Shown: positions 45,981-54,794, counted from the stretch's first letter. The stretch is 64,000 nucleotides of DNA from Avispirillum sp959601495 (GCA_959601495.1 CAUGPT010000010.1:1-64000); one strand, 5' to 3'. Numbers and translations are program-made. Notes: generated by a model not told the origin, from the letters alone.

Positions 45981-46958
45981 ATGAAACTTTTCAAAAAATC
46001 CGATAAACAGCTCGGAATTGTAAAAGAGCGCCGTCACGGCGCATCGCTTCAGGCGAAAAAAGCGCGCGTGGGCTGGCTCTTTGTTGCTCCTTTCATCTTC
46101 GGCTTCTTCCTGATATATATACCGATCATATTCGGAAGCCTTAAATACAGCTTCAACGAGATCGATATACTCTCCGGCGGCGGCTACGAGCTTGTGTGGG
46201 TCGGCTTTAAGAACTACGCAACGGCGATCTCGGATCAGACGTTTGTCCAAACGCTGCTCAGCGGTATAGGCGGTCTTCTGATCGACATACCCGTTATACT
46301 TCTGTTCTCGCTGTTCATAGCAATACTGCTGAACCAGAAGATGCCCGGCAGAACGGCATTCCGTGCCATATTCTTCATACCGGTCCTTCTGACTACGGGA
46401 CTTATAGCAAGTATAGACTCCGGCAACCTTATCGCCGATAATATGGGCGACACCTCCGGCGGTATCGATACCGGTTCAGGCGACAGCGCAGCGTCAAGTA
46501 TCGTTTCGGCAACGGATATGCAGAGCCTGTTCTCCGGCATGATAGTCGGTAAAGAGCTTGCAACGTTCGTTGCGGATATGGTAAATAAGATATTTGACAT
46601 AGTCAACCGCTCCGGCGTACAGATGCTTATCTTCCTTGCGGGTCTCCAGGGCATTTCACCCTCCATATACGAGTCCTGCGAGATAGAGGGCGCAAGCGCA
46701 TGGGAGACCTTCTGGAAGATAACGCTTCCCATGATCTCCCCCATGATACTTGTAAATGCGGTGTACACCGTCATAGACTCGTTCACGTCCAGTGACAACA
46801 AGGTAATGACGTACGTCAATAACCTGTACAAACAGGCGGGCGACGCAAACGTTATAAGCTCTGCAATGGCGTGGATGTACTTCCTATTGGTAATAGTTAT
46901 AGTCGCAGTGGTCGCGGGTATCATAAGCTCCGTTGTGTTCTATAACAGAAAAGACTGA
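45981..46958 (+). CDS. Second carbohydrate ABC permease (MalF-like) with loop insert
   Basis: The 325-residue permease has six hydrophobic segments and the EAA loop ESCEIEGASAWETFWKITLP. Compared with the first MalF-like protein, it carries an extra stretch of about 60 residues (about 155-215), rich in Gly, Asp and Ser (DTSGGIDTGSGDSAASS), in what should be an external loop. This may contact the binding protein or the propeller protein. AAAGGAGG precedes the ATG, 17 bases after the DUF5696 gene. Confidence 0.92.
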   Translation: MKLFKKSDKQLGIVKERRHGASLQAKKARVGWLFVAPFIFGFFLIYIPIIFGSLKYSFNEIDILSGGGYELVWVGFKNYATAISDQTFVQTLLSGIGGLLIDIPVILLFSLFIAILLNQKMPGRTAFRAIFFIPVLLTTGLIASIDSGNLIADNMGDTSGGIDTGSGDSAASSIVSATDMQSLFSGMIVGKELATFVADMVNKIFDIVNRSGVQMLIFLAGLQGISPSIYESCEIEGASAWETFWKITLPMISPMILVNAVYTVIDSFTSSDNKVMTYVNNLYKQAGDANVISSAMAWMYFLLVIVIVAVVAGIISSVVFYNRKD

Positions 46959-46975
46959 GAAAGGAGGAACGGCAA

Positions 46976-48028
46976 ATGGAAAACGTTACTAAAGTAAAAA
47001 GAGAAAGCAAAAACAGAATACGTGTTGAGTTCGACCGTACCCCCCTTCTTGAGAGACTGAAGAGCAAATACCTGAGCACTTACTTTCTGGGCAAAGTAGT
47101 ATGGTTTCTGTTCAGATTCATACTGCTTCTCGGCGTAAGCTATGTTATACTCTTCCCGTTCTATTCAAAGATAGCGTCCTCATTCATGAGCCCCGACGAC
47201 TTCCTTGACGTAACGGTAAGACTTATCCCCAGATATCCCACACTTGATACCTACAAGGCGATCATTGTGGAGAACGGATACCTCAAGGCGCTTGTAAACA
47301 CATTTATACTTGCAGGCTCGTGCGCACTTATTCAGACATTCGTGTGCAGTCTCGTCGGCTACGGCTTCGCAAAGTTCAAATTCAAGTTCAACAAGCTTCT
47401 GTTCCTTCTGGTCGTGTTCACCATGATCGTGCCGCACTCCACTCTGCAGCTGTCCATGTTCATGGAGTTCAGATACTTTGATATACTGGGCATACTGAAT
47501 TTGTTGGGCGGCGGCGTAGTCGACTGGATTAACCTTCTGGAGGATACGTCCCTCAACCTCATCAATACGTACTGGCCCCTGTGGATACTGTCCGCAACGG
47601 CGCTGGCGTTCAAGAACGGACTGTACATATTCATGCTGCGTCAGTTCTTCAGCGGTATCCCCGATGAGCTTGAAGAGTCTGCGGCTGTTGACGGCTGCGG
47701 CGTTATGAGAACATTTATACAGATAGTTCTTCCCAACGCAGTCCCCATGATGATAACCGTGTTTATGTTCGCGTTCTCATGGCAGTGGACAGACAACTTC
47801 TACACAGGTGCAAGCGGAGTATTCTACACGACCTCCGGTCCTCACCTTATGCCGGATATAGTGGATATCCCCATATCGCTCAATATAACCTCTGCCGCTG
47901 CGACCCAGTATCAGACGGCTATAACGAATACCTGCGGAATTCTGATACTTCTGCCGCTTATCATTATTTACTGCGTGGCGCAGAAGTGGATCATTCAGGG
48001 TATCGAGCGTTCCGGTATCACAGGCTGA
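46976..48028 (+). CDS. Second carbohydrate ABC permease (MalG-like)
   Basis: The 350-residue permease has six hydrophobic segments, with the MalG-type region VILFPFYSKIASSFMSPDDF and the EAA loop ESAAVDGCGVMRTFIQIVLP. It has an N-terminal extension of about 50 residues relative to the other MalG-like protein. AAAGGAGG precedes the ATG. With the gene before it, it would form a second permease dimer, although only one binding protein is encoded in the operon. It is the last gene before the 21-bp inverted repeat. Confidence 0.92.
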   Translation: MENVTKVKRESKNRIRVEFDRTPLLERLKSKYLSTYFLGKVVWFLFRFILLLGVSYVILFPFYSKIASSFMSPDDFLDVTVRLIPRYPTLDTYKAIIVENGYLKALVNTFILAGSCALIQTFVCSLVGYGFAKFKFKFNKLLFLLVVFTMIVPHSTLQLSMFMEFRYFDILGILNLLGGGVVDWINLLEDTSLNLINTYWPLWILSATALAFKNGLYIFMLRQFFSGIPDELEESAAVDGCGVMRTFIQIVLPNAVPMMITVFMFAFSWQWTDNFYTGASGVFYTTSGPHLMPDIVDIPISLNITSAAATQYQTAITNTCGILILLPLIIIYCVAQKWIIQGIERSGITG

Positions 48029-48154
48029 CAAAAAAGCCTATACAAAAAATTCAGCACGGCGGCTTGCGGGCAGAAGCTCTTCTGCCCGCGGCACTGCGGG
48101 AAAAAGGACGGCGGCTGCGTGCCTATGCAGTGCGGGCGCATCCGATATTTCCCG

Positions 48155-48200
48155 CATATAAACATAAGGGGCTGCAAAAGCAGCCCCTTATGTTTATATG
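48155..48200. terminator. Perfect 21-bp inverted repeat
   Basis: Arms 48155-48175 and 48180-48200 are perfectly complementary with an AAAA loop; the inner part is AAGGGGCTGC/GCAGCCCCTT and the outer part CATATAAA/TTTATATG. It lies between the permease operon and gatC, 19 bases before the gatC start. It could end transcription in either direction, although no long T-run follows. Confidence 0.65.
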
Positions 48201-48218
48201 AGAAAAAACGGAGGAAAT

Positions 48219-48560
48219 ATGAAGATAACGAGGGAAAAAGCAAAGAAGCTGCTCGGCTCCGCCGCAATTTCGCAGACGGAACAGCAGCAGGCTGAGATCG
48301 CGGAAAAGCTTGATATTTCAGCCGGGATATTTATGTCCGCTCTGAGTGACGACGGCGCAGAGTCGGGCGCTGAATGGGAAGACGGTCATTCGGAGCGCCC
48401 GCTCGCTAAGAATTATTACGAGGACGGACGGCGGGCAAGACTTGCGGATCTCAGAGAGGACACGGTTGCCGACAGTGACGGTAAGGTGCGCGAGAGGATT
48501 ATGTCGCAGGCGCCAATGACGGAGAACGGCTGCTTTGCCGTGCCGAAGACAGTCGACTGA
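48219..48560 (+). CDS. gatC: Glutamyl/aspartyl-tRNA amidotransferase subunit C
   Basis: GatC holds GatA and GatB together in the enzyme that amidates Glu-tRNA-Gln and Asp-tRNA-Asn. The 113-residue product has the family's C-terminal pattern: LADLREDTVADSDGKVRERI, then SQAPMTENGCFAVPKTVD. The N-terminal helices (MKITREKAKKLLGSAAIS) are divergent, and a Glu/Gly/Asp-rich stretch near residues 45-70 lengthens the protein. ACGGAGG precedes the ATG at 48219. A 146-base gap without a gene separates it from gatA, longer than usual for this operon. Confidence 0.85.
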   Translation: MKITREKAKKLLGSAAISQTEQQQAEIAEKLDISAGIFMSALSDDGAESGAEWEDGHSERPLAKNYYEDGRRARLADLREDTVADSDGKVRERIMSQAPMTENGCFAVPKTVD

Positions 48561-48706
48561 GAACTACGGAAAAAGCATACTGTTTTTGAAGGGAAGAAAA
48601 AAACGCGCCGACCATACGGCGTAAAGCACGCCGAAAGAATAAACAAGAACGGCGCGGTAATATATGAGGTGAAAATACAGCTCTTCGGACGGTGGGAGAT
48701 ATAAAT

Positions 48707-50290
48707 ATGGATCAAATAATAAAAAACGGAATATATCGCCTTGCCGAGGAGCTTCGGACGGGGAGAATATCGTCAGCGGAGCTGACAAAGCATTGCCTTG
48801 ATACAATAGACGGCAGCGACGGCGAGATCGGCGCGTTTATCTGTACGGACAGAAAAGCGGCAATGAGAGCAGCTGCGGCGGCGGATGAAGTGCTGGCGGC
48901 GGCGCGCCGCGACGGCAGCGCCGAGAGCCTTTCACCGCTGTGCGGCATCCCCGCGGCGCTGAAAGATAATATCTGCACCGAGAATTTCCCTACGACCTGC
49001 GCCTCCCGAATGCTTGAAGGCTATCGCCCGCCGTACAGCGCGACCGCAGCGGAAAGACTTGAGGCTGCGGGCTGCGTGATTCTCGGGAAAACCAACATGG
49101 ACGATTTCGCCATGGGCAATTCCACAGAGACCTCGGCTTGGAAAATAACGAAAAATCCTCTTGATACGCGCCGCTCACCCGGCGGCTCCTCCGGCGGCAG
49201 CGCCGCGGCGGTCGCCGCAGGTATGTGCTGCTTTGCCATCGGAACGGACACGGGCGGCTCGGTAAGGATCCCCGCCGCAATGTGCGGCACTGTCGGATTT
49301 CGCCCGACATACGGCGCCATACCGCGTCGCGGTATGATACCTCTTGCGTCGTCAATGGATACCGTGGGCATCCTCGGCATGAGTGCTGCCGACTGCGCGG
49401 CGGTGTTTGCCGCCGTCTCGGGACGCTCTGCAGGGGACGCAACATCGCGTACAGTCCTGCGTGACGCCGCAAAGTTTTCAAGGCGCTTCGGCGGCGCGGC
49501 AGACACAGAAGTGCTGAAAGGCTTGAAGATCGCCGTCCTGCGGGACGATATGGAAAAAGCAAGCCCCGAGGTCGCAGCTGCGGTGTCGGCACAGCTTGAA
49601 AAAACAGCCGCGTCGGGCGCGGAGATAGAGTATATATCCGTGCCCTCACTGAAATACGCTGCGGCAGCCTACGGCGTGATATGCGCGGCGGAGGCTTCGT
49701 CCGATCTCGCGCGTTTTGACGGCGTGCGCTTCGGCAGACGCGGTACGGGAGAGTTTGCATCTTGCGGCGGGCTTTGCGCCGCAAGCCGCGGCGAGGGCTT
49801 CGGAGCGGAGGTCAGACGGCGTATAGCCTTCGGAGTTATGTGCCTCGGCGAGGGCAGAAGCGAGTTTTACGACAGAGCGGCGGAAATGCGCCGCCGCATA
49901 TGCGCCGATCTCGACGCAGTATTTGAAAAATATGATATGATCGCAGGCCCCGCGTCTCCCGATACGGCGCCGCTTCTGGCAAGCGCGGCAGGCGGAGAAG
50001 CCTGCCGCGGGGACACCGTAACGAATGCCGATACAGATGGAGTAACATCGTGTGCATGCGGCGAAGCGGGCATTTTTCGTGACACACGGGACAGCATGAT
50101 AAGTACCGCTGAGACGCTGAGCTTTTCTTCCGATGCGTTCTGCATCCCCGCTTCTCTTGCAGGTCTTGCCTCGGTGAGCATACCGTGCCCGCACCGCGAG
50201 GGCGGGATGCCTGCGGGACTGCTTATGACGTCGGCGGCGGGACGGGACGCCATGCTTCTTGAGACTGCGGCTGCGTGCGGCGAGGTGTGA
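48707..50290 (+). CDS. gatA: Glutamyl/aspartyl-tRNA amidotransferase subunit A
   Basis: GatA releases ammonia from glutamine (or asparagine) for transfer to the misacylated tRNA. The 527-residue amidase-signature protein has the catalytic Lys in GIPAALKDNICTE, the Gly/Ser stretch SPGGSSGGSAAAVAAG with the cis-Ser, and GTDTGGSVRIPAA with the nucleophile Ser. Family length is near 485; an insert near residues 420-465 (EACRGDTVTNADTDG and beyond) accounts for the extra length. GGTGGGAG precedes the ATG at 48707. Its stop is one base before gatB. Confidence 0.95.
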   Translation: MDQIIKNGIYRLAEELRTGRISSAELTKHCLDTIDGSDGEIGAFICTDRKAAMRAAAAADEVLAAARRDGSAESLSPLCGIPAALKDNICTENFPTTCASRMLEGYRPPYSATAAERLEAAGCVILGKTNMDDFAMGNSTETSAWKITKNPLDTRRSPGGSSGGSAAAVAAGMCCFAIGTDTGGSVRIPAAMCGTVGFRPTYGAIPRRGMIPLASSMDTVGILGMSAADCAAVFAAVSGRSAGDATSRTVLRDAAKFSRRFGGAADTEVLKGLKIAVLRDDMEKASPEVAAAVSAQLEKTAASGAEIEYISVPSLKYAAAAYGVICAAEASSDLARFDGVRFGRRGTGEFASCGGLCAASRGEGFGAEVRRRIAFGVMCLGEGRSEFYDRAAEMRRRICADLDAVFEKYDMIAGPASPDTAPLLASAAGGEACRGDTVTNADTDGVTSCACGEAGIFRDTRDSMISTAETLSFSSDAFCIPASLAGLASVSIPCPHREGGMPAGLLMTSAAGRDAMLLETAAACGEV

Positions 50291-50291
50291 T

Positions 50292-51854
50292 ATGAATATG
50301 GATCGTAAATATACCGGATATTCCGCCGAACAGCCCGATTGTGCCGCGCGGCAGGAGAACATCCGAAGGACGGATAGCATCGCTCACGCGGAAGCAGCGG
50401 ACGCATCGCGCACCGACGGCGGAGAGTACGAGGCAGTCATCGGCGTGGAGATACACGTGGAGCTTTGCACAAAAACGAAAATGTTCTGCTCCTGCTCCAC
50501 AATGTTCGGCGCCGCGCCGAACACACACATATGCCCCGTCTGCACGGGAGTGCCGGGAGCAATGCCGCAGATAAATGCCGAGGCGGTGCGAAAAGCCGTC
50601 GCTGCGGGACTGGCGCTGAACTGCACGGTGCATAAAGTGTCTGCCTTTGACAGAAAAAACTATTTTTATCCCGATCTTCCCAAAGGCTACCAGATAACCC
50701 AGTATTTTCACCCAATATGCACCGACGGGTATCTTGTCATCGACACCCCCGAGAAAAAGAAGATCGGCATTGCGCGCATCCATATGGAAGAGGACGCGGG
50801 CAAGCTTTTGCACGGCGAGGGCGGCACACTTGTCGACTGCAACCGCTGCGGAGTTCCGCTTATAGAGATCGTAAGCGAACCGGAGCTGTCAAGCGGAGAA
50901 GAGGCTGCGGCGTTCTTCAGAAAAATGCGCGGCATACTTATGTTCGCCGGTGTGACCGACGGCAAAATGAACGAAGGCTCGCTTCGGTGCGACCTGAACA
51001 TATCGCTGAGAAAGGTCGGCAGCAAGACCCTCGGAGTCAGAACAGAGACAAAAAATCTCAATTCCTTTCAGAACGTGCGCCTTGCCGCCGAATGTGAGAT
51101 AAAGCGGCAGCGTGAGATACTTTCGTCGGGCGGCACAGTCGTGCAGGAGACGAGAAAATTCAGCCCCGAGCGCATGGAGACAAGCGCCATGCGGCAAAAA
51201 GAGACTGCCGAGGATTACAGATACTATCCCGAGCCCGATCTTCTTCCCGTATGCCTCGGCGAGGACGATATACAAAAGATACGTGCCGCGCTTCCCGAGG
51301 CGCCGGACAAAAAAGCCGAACGCTACGAAAAAAAGTACGGAGTGTCGCGGGACGACGCGGAGATACTTACGTCGCAGCCGGAGATCGCAGCCTGGTTTGA
51401 GGCGGCTGCCGACTCGTGCAGACACAAAAAGCTTTGCGCCAATATACTTATCGCTGAGATCCTGCGCCTGCTGTCCCCGGGAGAGACCCCGTCGTTTGAT
51501 GCCTTACATCTCGGCAGCATTGCCGACATGATGGGAGACGGCATTATCAATTCCGCCGTAGCTAAAAAGCTTGTCGCCGACCTGCAAAAGGGAGATTTCG
51601 ACCCGCGGGCGCGGGTGGAGACGGAAAACCTGGGACAGATAAACTCAAAAGAAGAGCTCAGCCTCCTTGCCGTGCAGGCTGCGGAATGCTCTCCGGGAGC
51701 GGTGCGAGACTTTCTCGGCGGGAAAAAGAGCGCCGAAAAAGCGATCGTCGGAAAAGCCATGGCGCTCAGCCGCGGCAGAGCAAACCCCGCGCTTCTGGCA
51801 GCCGAGATAGGGGCACTTCTGGAAAAAATGAAGGACGGCGCACAGGACATATAA
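50292..51854 (+). CDS. gatB: Glutamyl/aspartyl-tRNA amidotransferase subunit B
   Basis: GatB binds the misacylated tRNA and carries the kinase site that activates the Glu or Asp. The 520-residue protein shows EAVIGVEIHVELCTKTKMFC, NTHICPVCTGVPGA, DRKNYFYPDLPKGYQITQ, the tail domain from about residue 380 (YGVSRDDAEILTS) and GRANPALLAAEIGALLEKM. A 45-residue segment of low complexity precedes the normal start of the family. GCGAGGTG supports the ATG at 50292, so the extension is probably translated; an internal start was not evident. Confidence 0.95.
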   Translation: MNMDRKYTGYSAEQPDCAARQENIRRTDSIAHAEAADASRTDGGEYEAVIGVEIHVELCTKTKMFCSCSTMFGAAPNTHICPVCTGVPGAMPQINAEAVRKAVAAGLALNCTVHKVSAFDRKNYFYPDLPKGYQITQYFHPICTDGYLVIDTPEKKKIGIARIHMEEDAGKLLHGEGGTLVDCNRCGVPLIEIVSEPELSSGEEAAAFFRKMRGILMFAGVTDGKMNEGSLRCDLNISLRKVGSKTLGVRTETKNLNSFQNVRLAAECEIKRQREILSSGGTVVQETRKFSPERMETSAMRQKETAEDYRYYPEPDLLPVCLGEDDIQKIRAALPEAPDKKAERYEKKYGVSRDDAEILTSQPEIAAWFEAAADSCRHKKLCANILIAEILRLLSPGETPSFDALHLGSIADMMGDGIINSAVAKKLVADLQKGDFDPRARVETENLGQINSKEELSLLAVQAAECSPGAVRDFLGGKKSAEKAIVGKAMALSRGRANPALLAAEIGALLEKMKDGAQDI

Positions 51855-52246
51855 ACCGGTCGCGTCCCCGACAAAATACAGCAAGTATGCAGGCAGGTAA
51901 GTTCCATGCTTGCCGCGTGCTGCCGGGCACGGGACTTTAGCGCCTGCGGCACTTTGAGACCGCCGCGTGCCGCCGGGAACGGGACTTTAGTTTGAGATCG
52001 CCGCGTGCCGCCGGGCACGGGACTTTAGCGCCTGCGGCGCTTTGAGATCGCCGCGTGCCGCCGGGAACGGGACTTTAGTTTGAGATCGCCGCGTGCCATT
52101 TTTGTCCGTACACGGAAATTTTTACTCCTCAGCCGCGATCCCGCGCCGTGCCGCGTCGACCTGCCCTCCCGCAGACGGCGGAGACGGCGGGCGACACCCT
52201 GCGCCGGTACCGTGGCGCATACAGCCGACTGACGCGCTCCCGCGGC
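51855..52246. other. Intergenic region with tandem repeats
   Basis: This region between gatB and the metal exporter holds the 88-bp tandem repeat at 51912-52087 and, after it, GC-rich sequence with no gene. I saw no match to known manganese riboswitch cores. Confidence 0.5.
51912..52087. repeat. Two 88-bp tandem repeats, each of two related units
   Basis: The copies are 51912-51999 and 52000-52087, with three differences seen. Each consists of a 50-base unit and a 38-base unit that both start with GCCGCGTGC and share CGGGACTTTAG. The 50-base unit has an extra CGCCTGCGGC piece. A further partial unit (GCCGCGTGCC) follows at 52088. Confidence 0.9.
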
Positions 52247-52288
52247 TTGACAGGCAGAACACAATGCTGTATAATTTACTCCAGTAAA
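52247..52288 (+). promoter_or_regulatory. Consensus promoter with palindrome, metal exporter gene
   Basis: Exact TTGACA (52247-52252) and TATAAT (52270-52275) are 17 bases apart. TTTACT-CC-AGTAAA (52275-52288) is a perfect inverted repeat covering the likely start point and could bind a repressor. Confidence 0.75.
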
Positions 52289-52304
52289 CAGAAAAGAGAT
52301 AAAC

Positions 52305-53228
52305 ATGAGTTTTTGGACAAACTTTGTCGATGCGCTGCTCGACGCGCTGAAGGACAGCGCTATGATACTGCCCTTTATGTTTGCCGCGTTCGTGGTCATC
52401 GGACTTATAGAGCGCGGTGCGGGCAAAAGCATGGTCAGCGTCATACTTGCCGCCGACAAAATAGGACCGCTGCCCGGGGCACTTCTCGGCGTTGTGCCGT
52501 CCTGCGGATTTTCGGCGGCAGCGTCAAATCTGTACGGCGCGGGTCTTATCACCACAGGCACTCTGCTTGCGGTATATCTTTCCACATCCGATGAAATGCT
52601 TGCCGTGATGGTGTCAAGCACGTCGGCTGCGGCAACGCCCGCATTCATACTGAAAGTGCTGGGCGTAAAAGCGCTGAGCGGGATTATCTGCGGCTTTGCC
52701 GCGGACGGAGCCGTGCGCCTTGTATATGCCATCAGCCGCAGATCGGCTGAAAAAGCGCAAAATAGTGATGACGGGGCAGACGAAGAAGAGTACAATGCGG
52801 AGGAGTGCTGCTGCACGGACGGATGCTGCGCCGCGAAAGGCAATTTGTTTTTGTCGGCGCTGAAACGTACACTGCGCACACTTGCGTTTATATTTGTGAT
52901 CTCACTTGTGCTCGGCGTGCTGTTTGCCTATGTCGATAAAGCGGCTGTGGGCGCGTTTATGAAGAAAATGCCGGTGCTCGGCTGTGTCATCAGCGCGCTG
53001 CTCGGTTTGATACCCAACTGCGCCGTGTCCGTCGCGCTTACGGAGCTGTACCTTGAGGGCGTCATAAGCGTGCAGATGATGCTCTGCGGACTTATGACAG
53101 GCGCGGGCAGCGGACTTCTGGTGCTGTTTCATTCGAATAAAAATATGACGGAGAACGCCGTGTTTGTGCTACTGCTTTTCGTAAGCGGACTGGGCATGGG
53201 CAGCCTTGCGGGTGCGCTTCTGTTCTGA
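52305..53228 (+). CDS. Putative heavy-metal/manganese exporter (ArsP_2-like)
   Basis: The 307-residue membrane protein resembles the 10TM putative metal exporter family (ArsP_2, often named putative manganese transporter). Two related halves each contain a Pro-rich motif: GVVPSCGFSAAASNLYGAGLI and GLIPNCAVSVALTELYLEGVI. Between them lies a cytoplasmic loop that is acidic and then Cys-rich (ECCCTDGCC), a likely metal-binding site. The ribosome site AAAGAGA is modest. The gene has its own consensus promoter with an operator-like palindrome. Metal identity is inferred from the family only. Confidence 0.85.
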   Translation: MSFWTNFVDALLDALKDSAMILPFMFAAFVVIGLIERGAGKSMVSVILAADKIGPLPGALLGVVPSCGFSAAASNLYGAGLITTGTLLAVYLSTSDEMLAVMVSSTSAAATPAFILKVLGVKALSGIICGFAADGAVRLVYAISRRSAEKAQNSDDGADEEEYNAEECCCTDGCCAAKGNLFLSALKRTLRTLAFIFVISLVLGVLFAYVDKAAVGAFMKKMPVLGCVISALLGLIPNCAVSVALTELYLEGVISVQMMLCGLMTGAGSGLLVLFHSNKNMTENAVFVLLLFVSGLGMGSLAGALLF

Positions 53229-53244
53229 AATAAGGAGAAGACAT

Positions 53245-53964
53245 ATGGACTTTACCGAAACATTTACAAAAGAAAAGCATACCGCCTGCGGTATTGAACA
53301 GGATTATCGCTTTCACAGACCCGAATGCGGCGACGACGGAAGGTTGCATCCGCTGGTGCTGTTTCTGCACGGCGCGGGCGAGAGGGGAGACGACAACGAA
53401 CTTCAGCTGAGGATAGGCATCGGCACCGCTCTCGAAGATCCCGAAAGCCCTCTGCACGATTCGTATATAATAGCTCCTCAGGTGCCCAGTGAGGGTCAGT
53501 GGGTCGATTGGCCGTGGCGCGGCGGACTCTACGACACAAAGACCGTTGCCGAAACACCGTACCTTGCCGCAGCTGCGTCCCTTGTGCGCGAGACTATTGA
53601 AAAGTACCCGATAGACAAAAACTCCGTGCTTCTTATGGGCATATCCATGGGCGGTTTCGGCTCGTGGGACGCGCTTTACCGCCACAGAGATATATTCTGC
53701 GGTGCGTTCATCTGCTGCGGCGGCACCGACCCGTCCACCGCTCCCTGCATCGCGGATAAGGTGATTTTTACATATCACGGAGATATTGACGAGACCGTAT
53801 CCCCCGCCGGCACGAGAGCAATGGCAGAGGCACTGAAGGAGGCGGGCGCCGAGCATTTTACATACCGTGAGTACGCAGGCATGGGTCACTGGACATGGGA
53901 CAGAGCCTATGCCGAATACGACGATATAAAGGCGCTGTTTGCGGAACTTGCAAAAAGAAAATGA
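53245..53964 (+). CDS. Alpha/beta hydrolase (prolyl oligopeptidase/esterase-like)
   Basis: The 239-residue hydrolase has the Ser-Asp-His triad of the alpha/beta fold: nucleophile in GISMGGFGSWD, Asp in DIDETVSPAGTRAM and His in GMGHWTWDRAY. LFLHGAGERGDDNE forms the oxyanion region. It resembles proteins annotated as phospholipase/carboxylesterase or polyhydroxybutyrate-depolymerase-like. No signal peptide is present. AAGGAGAAG precedes the ATG at 53245, 16 bases after the exporter gene, and its stop overlaps the next start (ATGA). Substrate is unknown. Confidence 0.88.
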   Translation: MDFTETFTKEKHTACGIEQDYRFHRPECGDDGRLHPLVLFLHGAGERGDDNELQLRIGIGTALEDPESPLHDSYIIAPQVPSEGQWVDWPWRGGLYDTKTVAETPYLAAAASLVRETIEKYPIDKNSVLLMGISMGGFGSWDALYRHRDIFCGAFICCGGTDPSTAPCIADKVIFTYHGDIDETVSPAGTRAMAEALKEAGAEHFTYREYAGMGHWTWDRAYAEYDDIKALFAELAKRK

Positions 53965-54794
53965 AAATAAAAAGCAGAATTAAAAGTATATTTTTCTGCG
54001 CGGCGGCAGGCATTCTTGCAGCCGTGCTGCTTTGCTCCTGCACCGCCCGAAGCATAAACGGCGGCGATGATACGGACAGTGATATGACTGTCGGCGAGAT
54101 AAACCCCGATTACGGCAAAGTAAGCGCCGCGGATCGCGACGACGGAGTCCTTCGGGTGCTTATCGACCCGGGCCACGGCTTCGGCGACGTGGGCTGTCAG
54201 TCTCCCTACGGCTTTGACGAAAAGGACCTGACGATCGTTTACGCGAACATTCTTCGAGAAAAGCTTGAGGACGCGGGCGCCGAGGTGTACATGACCCATG
54301 ACGGCGAAAGCTTTCCATCGGCTTCGGAGATAGCCCGCAGAGCGGACAGCCTCGGCATTGTCTACGACAGCGAAAAGCTTGTTGACAACAACGTTTTCAG
54401 CGCATACGAGAGAAGTGTCTGGGAGAATGTTACGGACGCCGAAAAGCATATAGACCTGTTTATCTCTCTGCACATAAACAGCATTGAGAATGCGCCGGAG
54501 TGCAGCGGATTTTCGATCGACTGGTACGAGGCGAACCCTCAGGCAGCGAGCCTTGAAAAATTCGCCGCCGATCTCGGAAAGCGGCTGGAGGACGGATATT
54601 CAAAAGAGGTCAGACTGTTTTCCGACAGCCTTAAGGACGCGTACATAGTAAATAAGTATACAAACACGCCCTCCGTGCTTGTGGAGCTCGGATACGCCAC
54701 AAACAGTGAGGACGTAGCCGATATGCAGAACCCCGCATGGCAGAAAAACGTCTGCGCCACTATAGCGGACGTTATAGTCGACTGCTTCGGCTGA
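53961..54794 (+). CDS. N-acetylmuramoyl-L-alanine amidase lipoprotein
   Basis: The 277-residue protein begins with a lipoprotein signal peptide ending in the lipobox LLCSC (Cys near residue 30), so it should be tethered outside the membrane. The Amidase_3 zinc domain follows, with RVLIDPGHGFGD (first zinc His), the Glu in LTIVYANILREKL, ISLHINSIENAPECSGF (His) and VLVELGYATNSED (catalytic Glu). It cleaves the bond between muramic acid and the stem peptide. The start overlaps the preceding hydrolase gene by four bases. A strong hairpin follows at 54802-54857. Confidence 0.92.
   Translation: MKIKSRIKSIFFCAAAGILAAVLLCSCTARSINGGDDTDSDMTVGEINPDYGKVSAADRDDGVLRVLIDPGHGFGDVGCQSPYGFDEKDLTIVYANILREKLEDAGAEVYMTHDGESFPSASEIARRADSLGIVYDSEKLVDNNVFSAYERSVWENVTDAEKHIDLFISLHINSIENAPECSGFSIDWYEANPQAASLEKFAADLGKRLEDGYSKEVRLFSDSLKDAYIVNKYTNTPSVLVELGYATNSEDVADMQNPAWQKNVCATIADVIVDCFG

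Noticed and set aside
52088..52246. Manganese riboswitch before the exporter
   Set aside because: The promoter lies downstream of this region at 52247-52275, so it would not be in the transcript, and no riboswitch core was seen.
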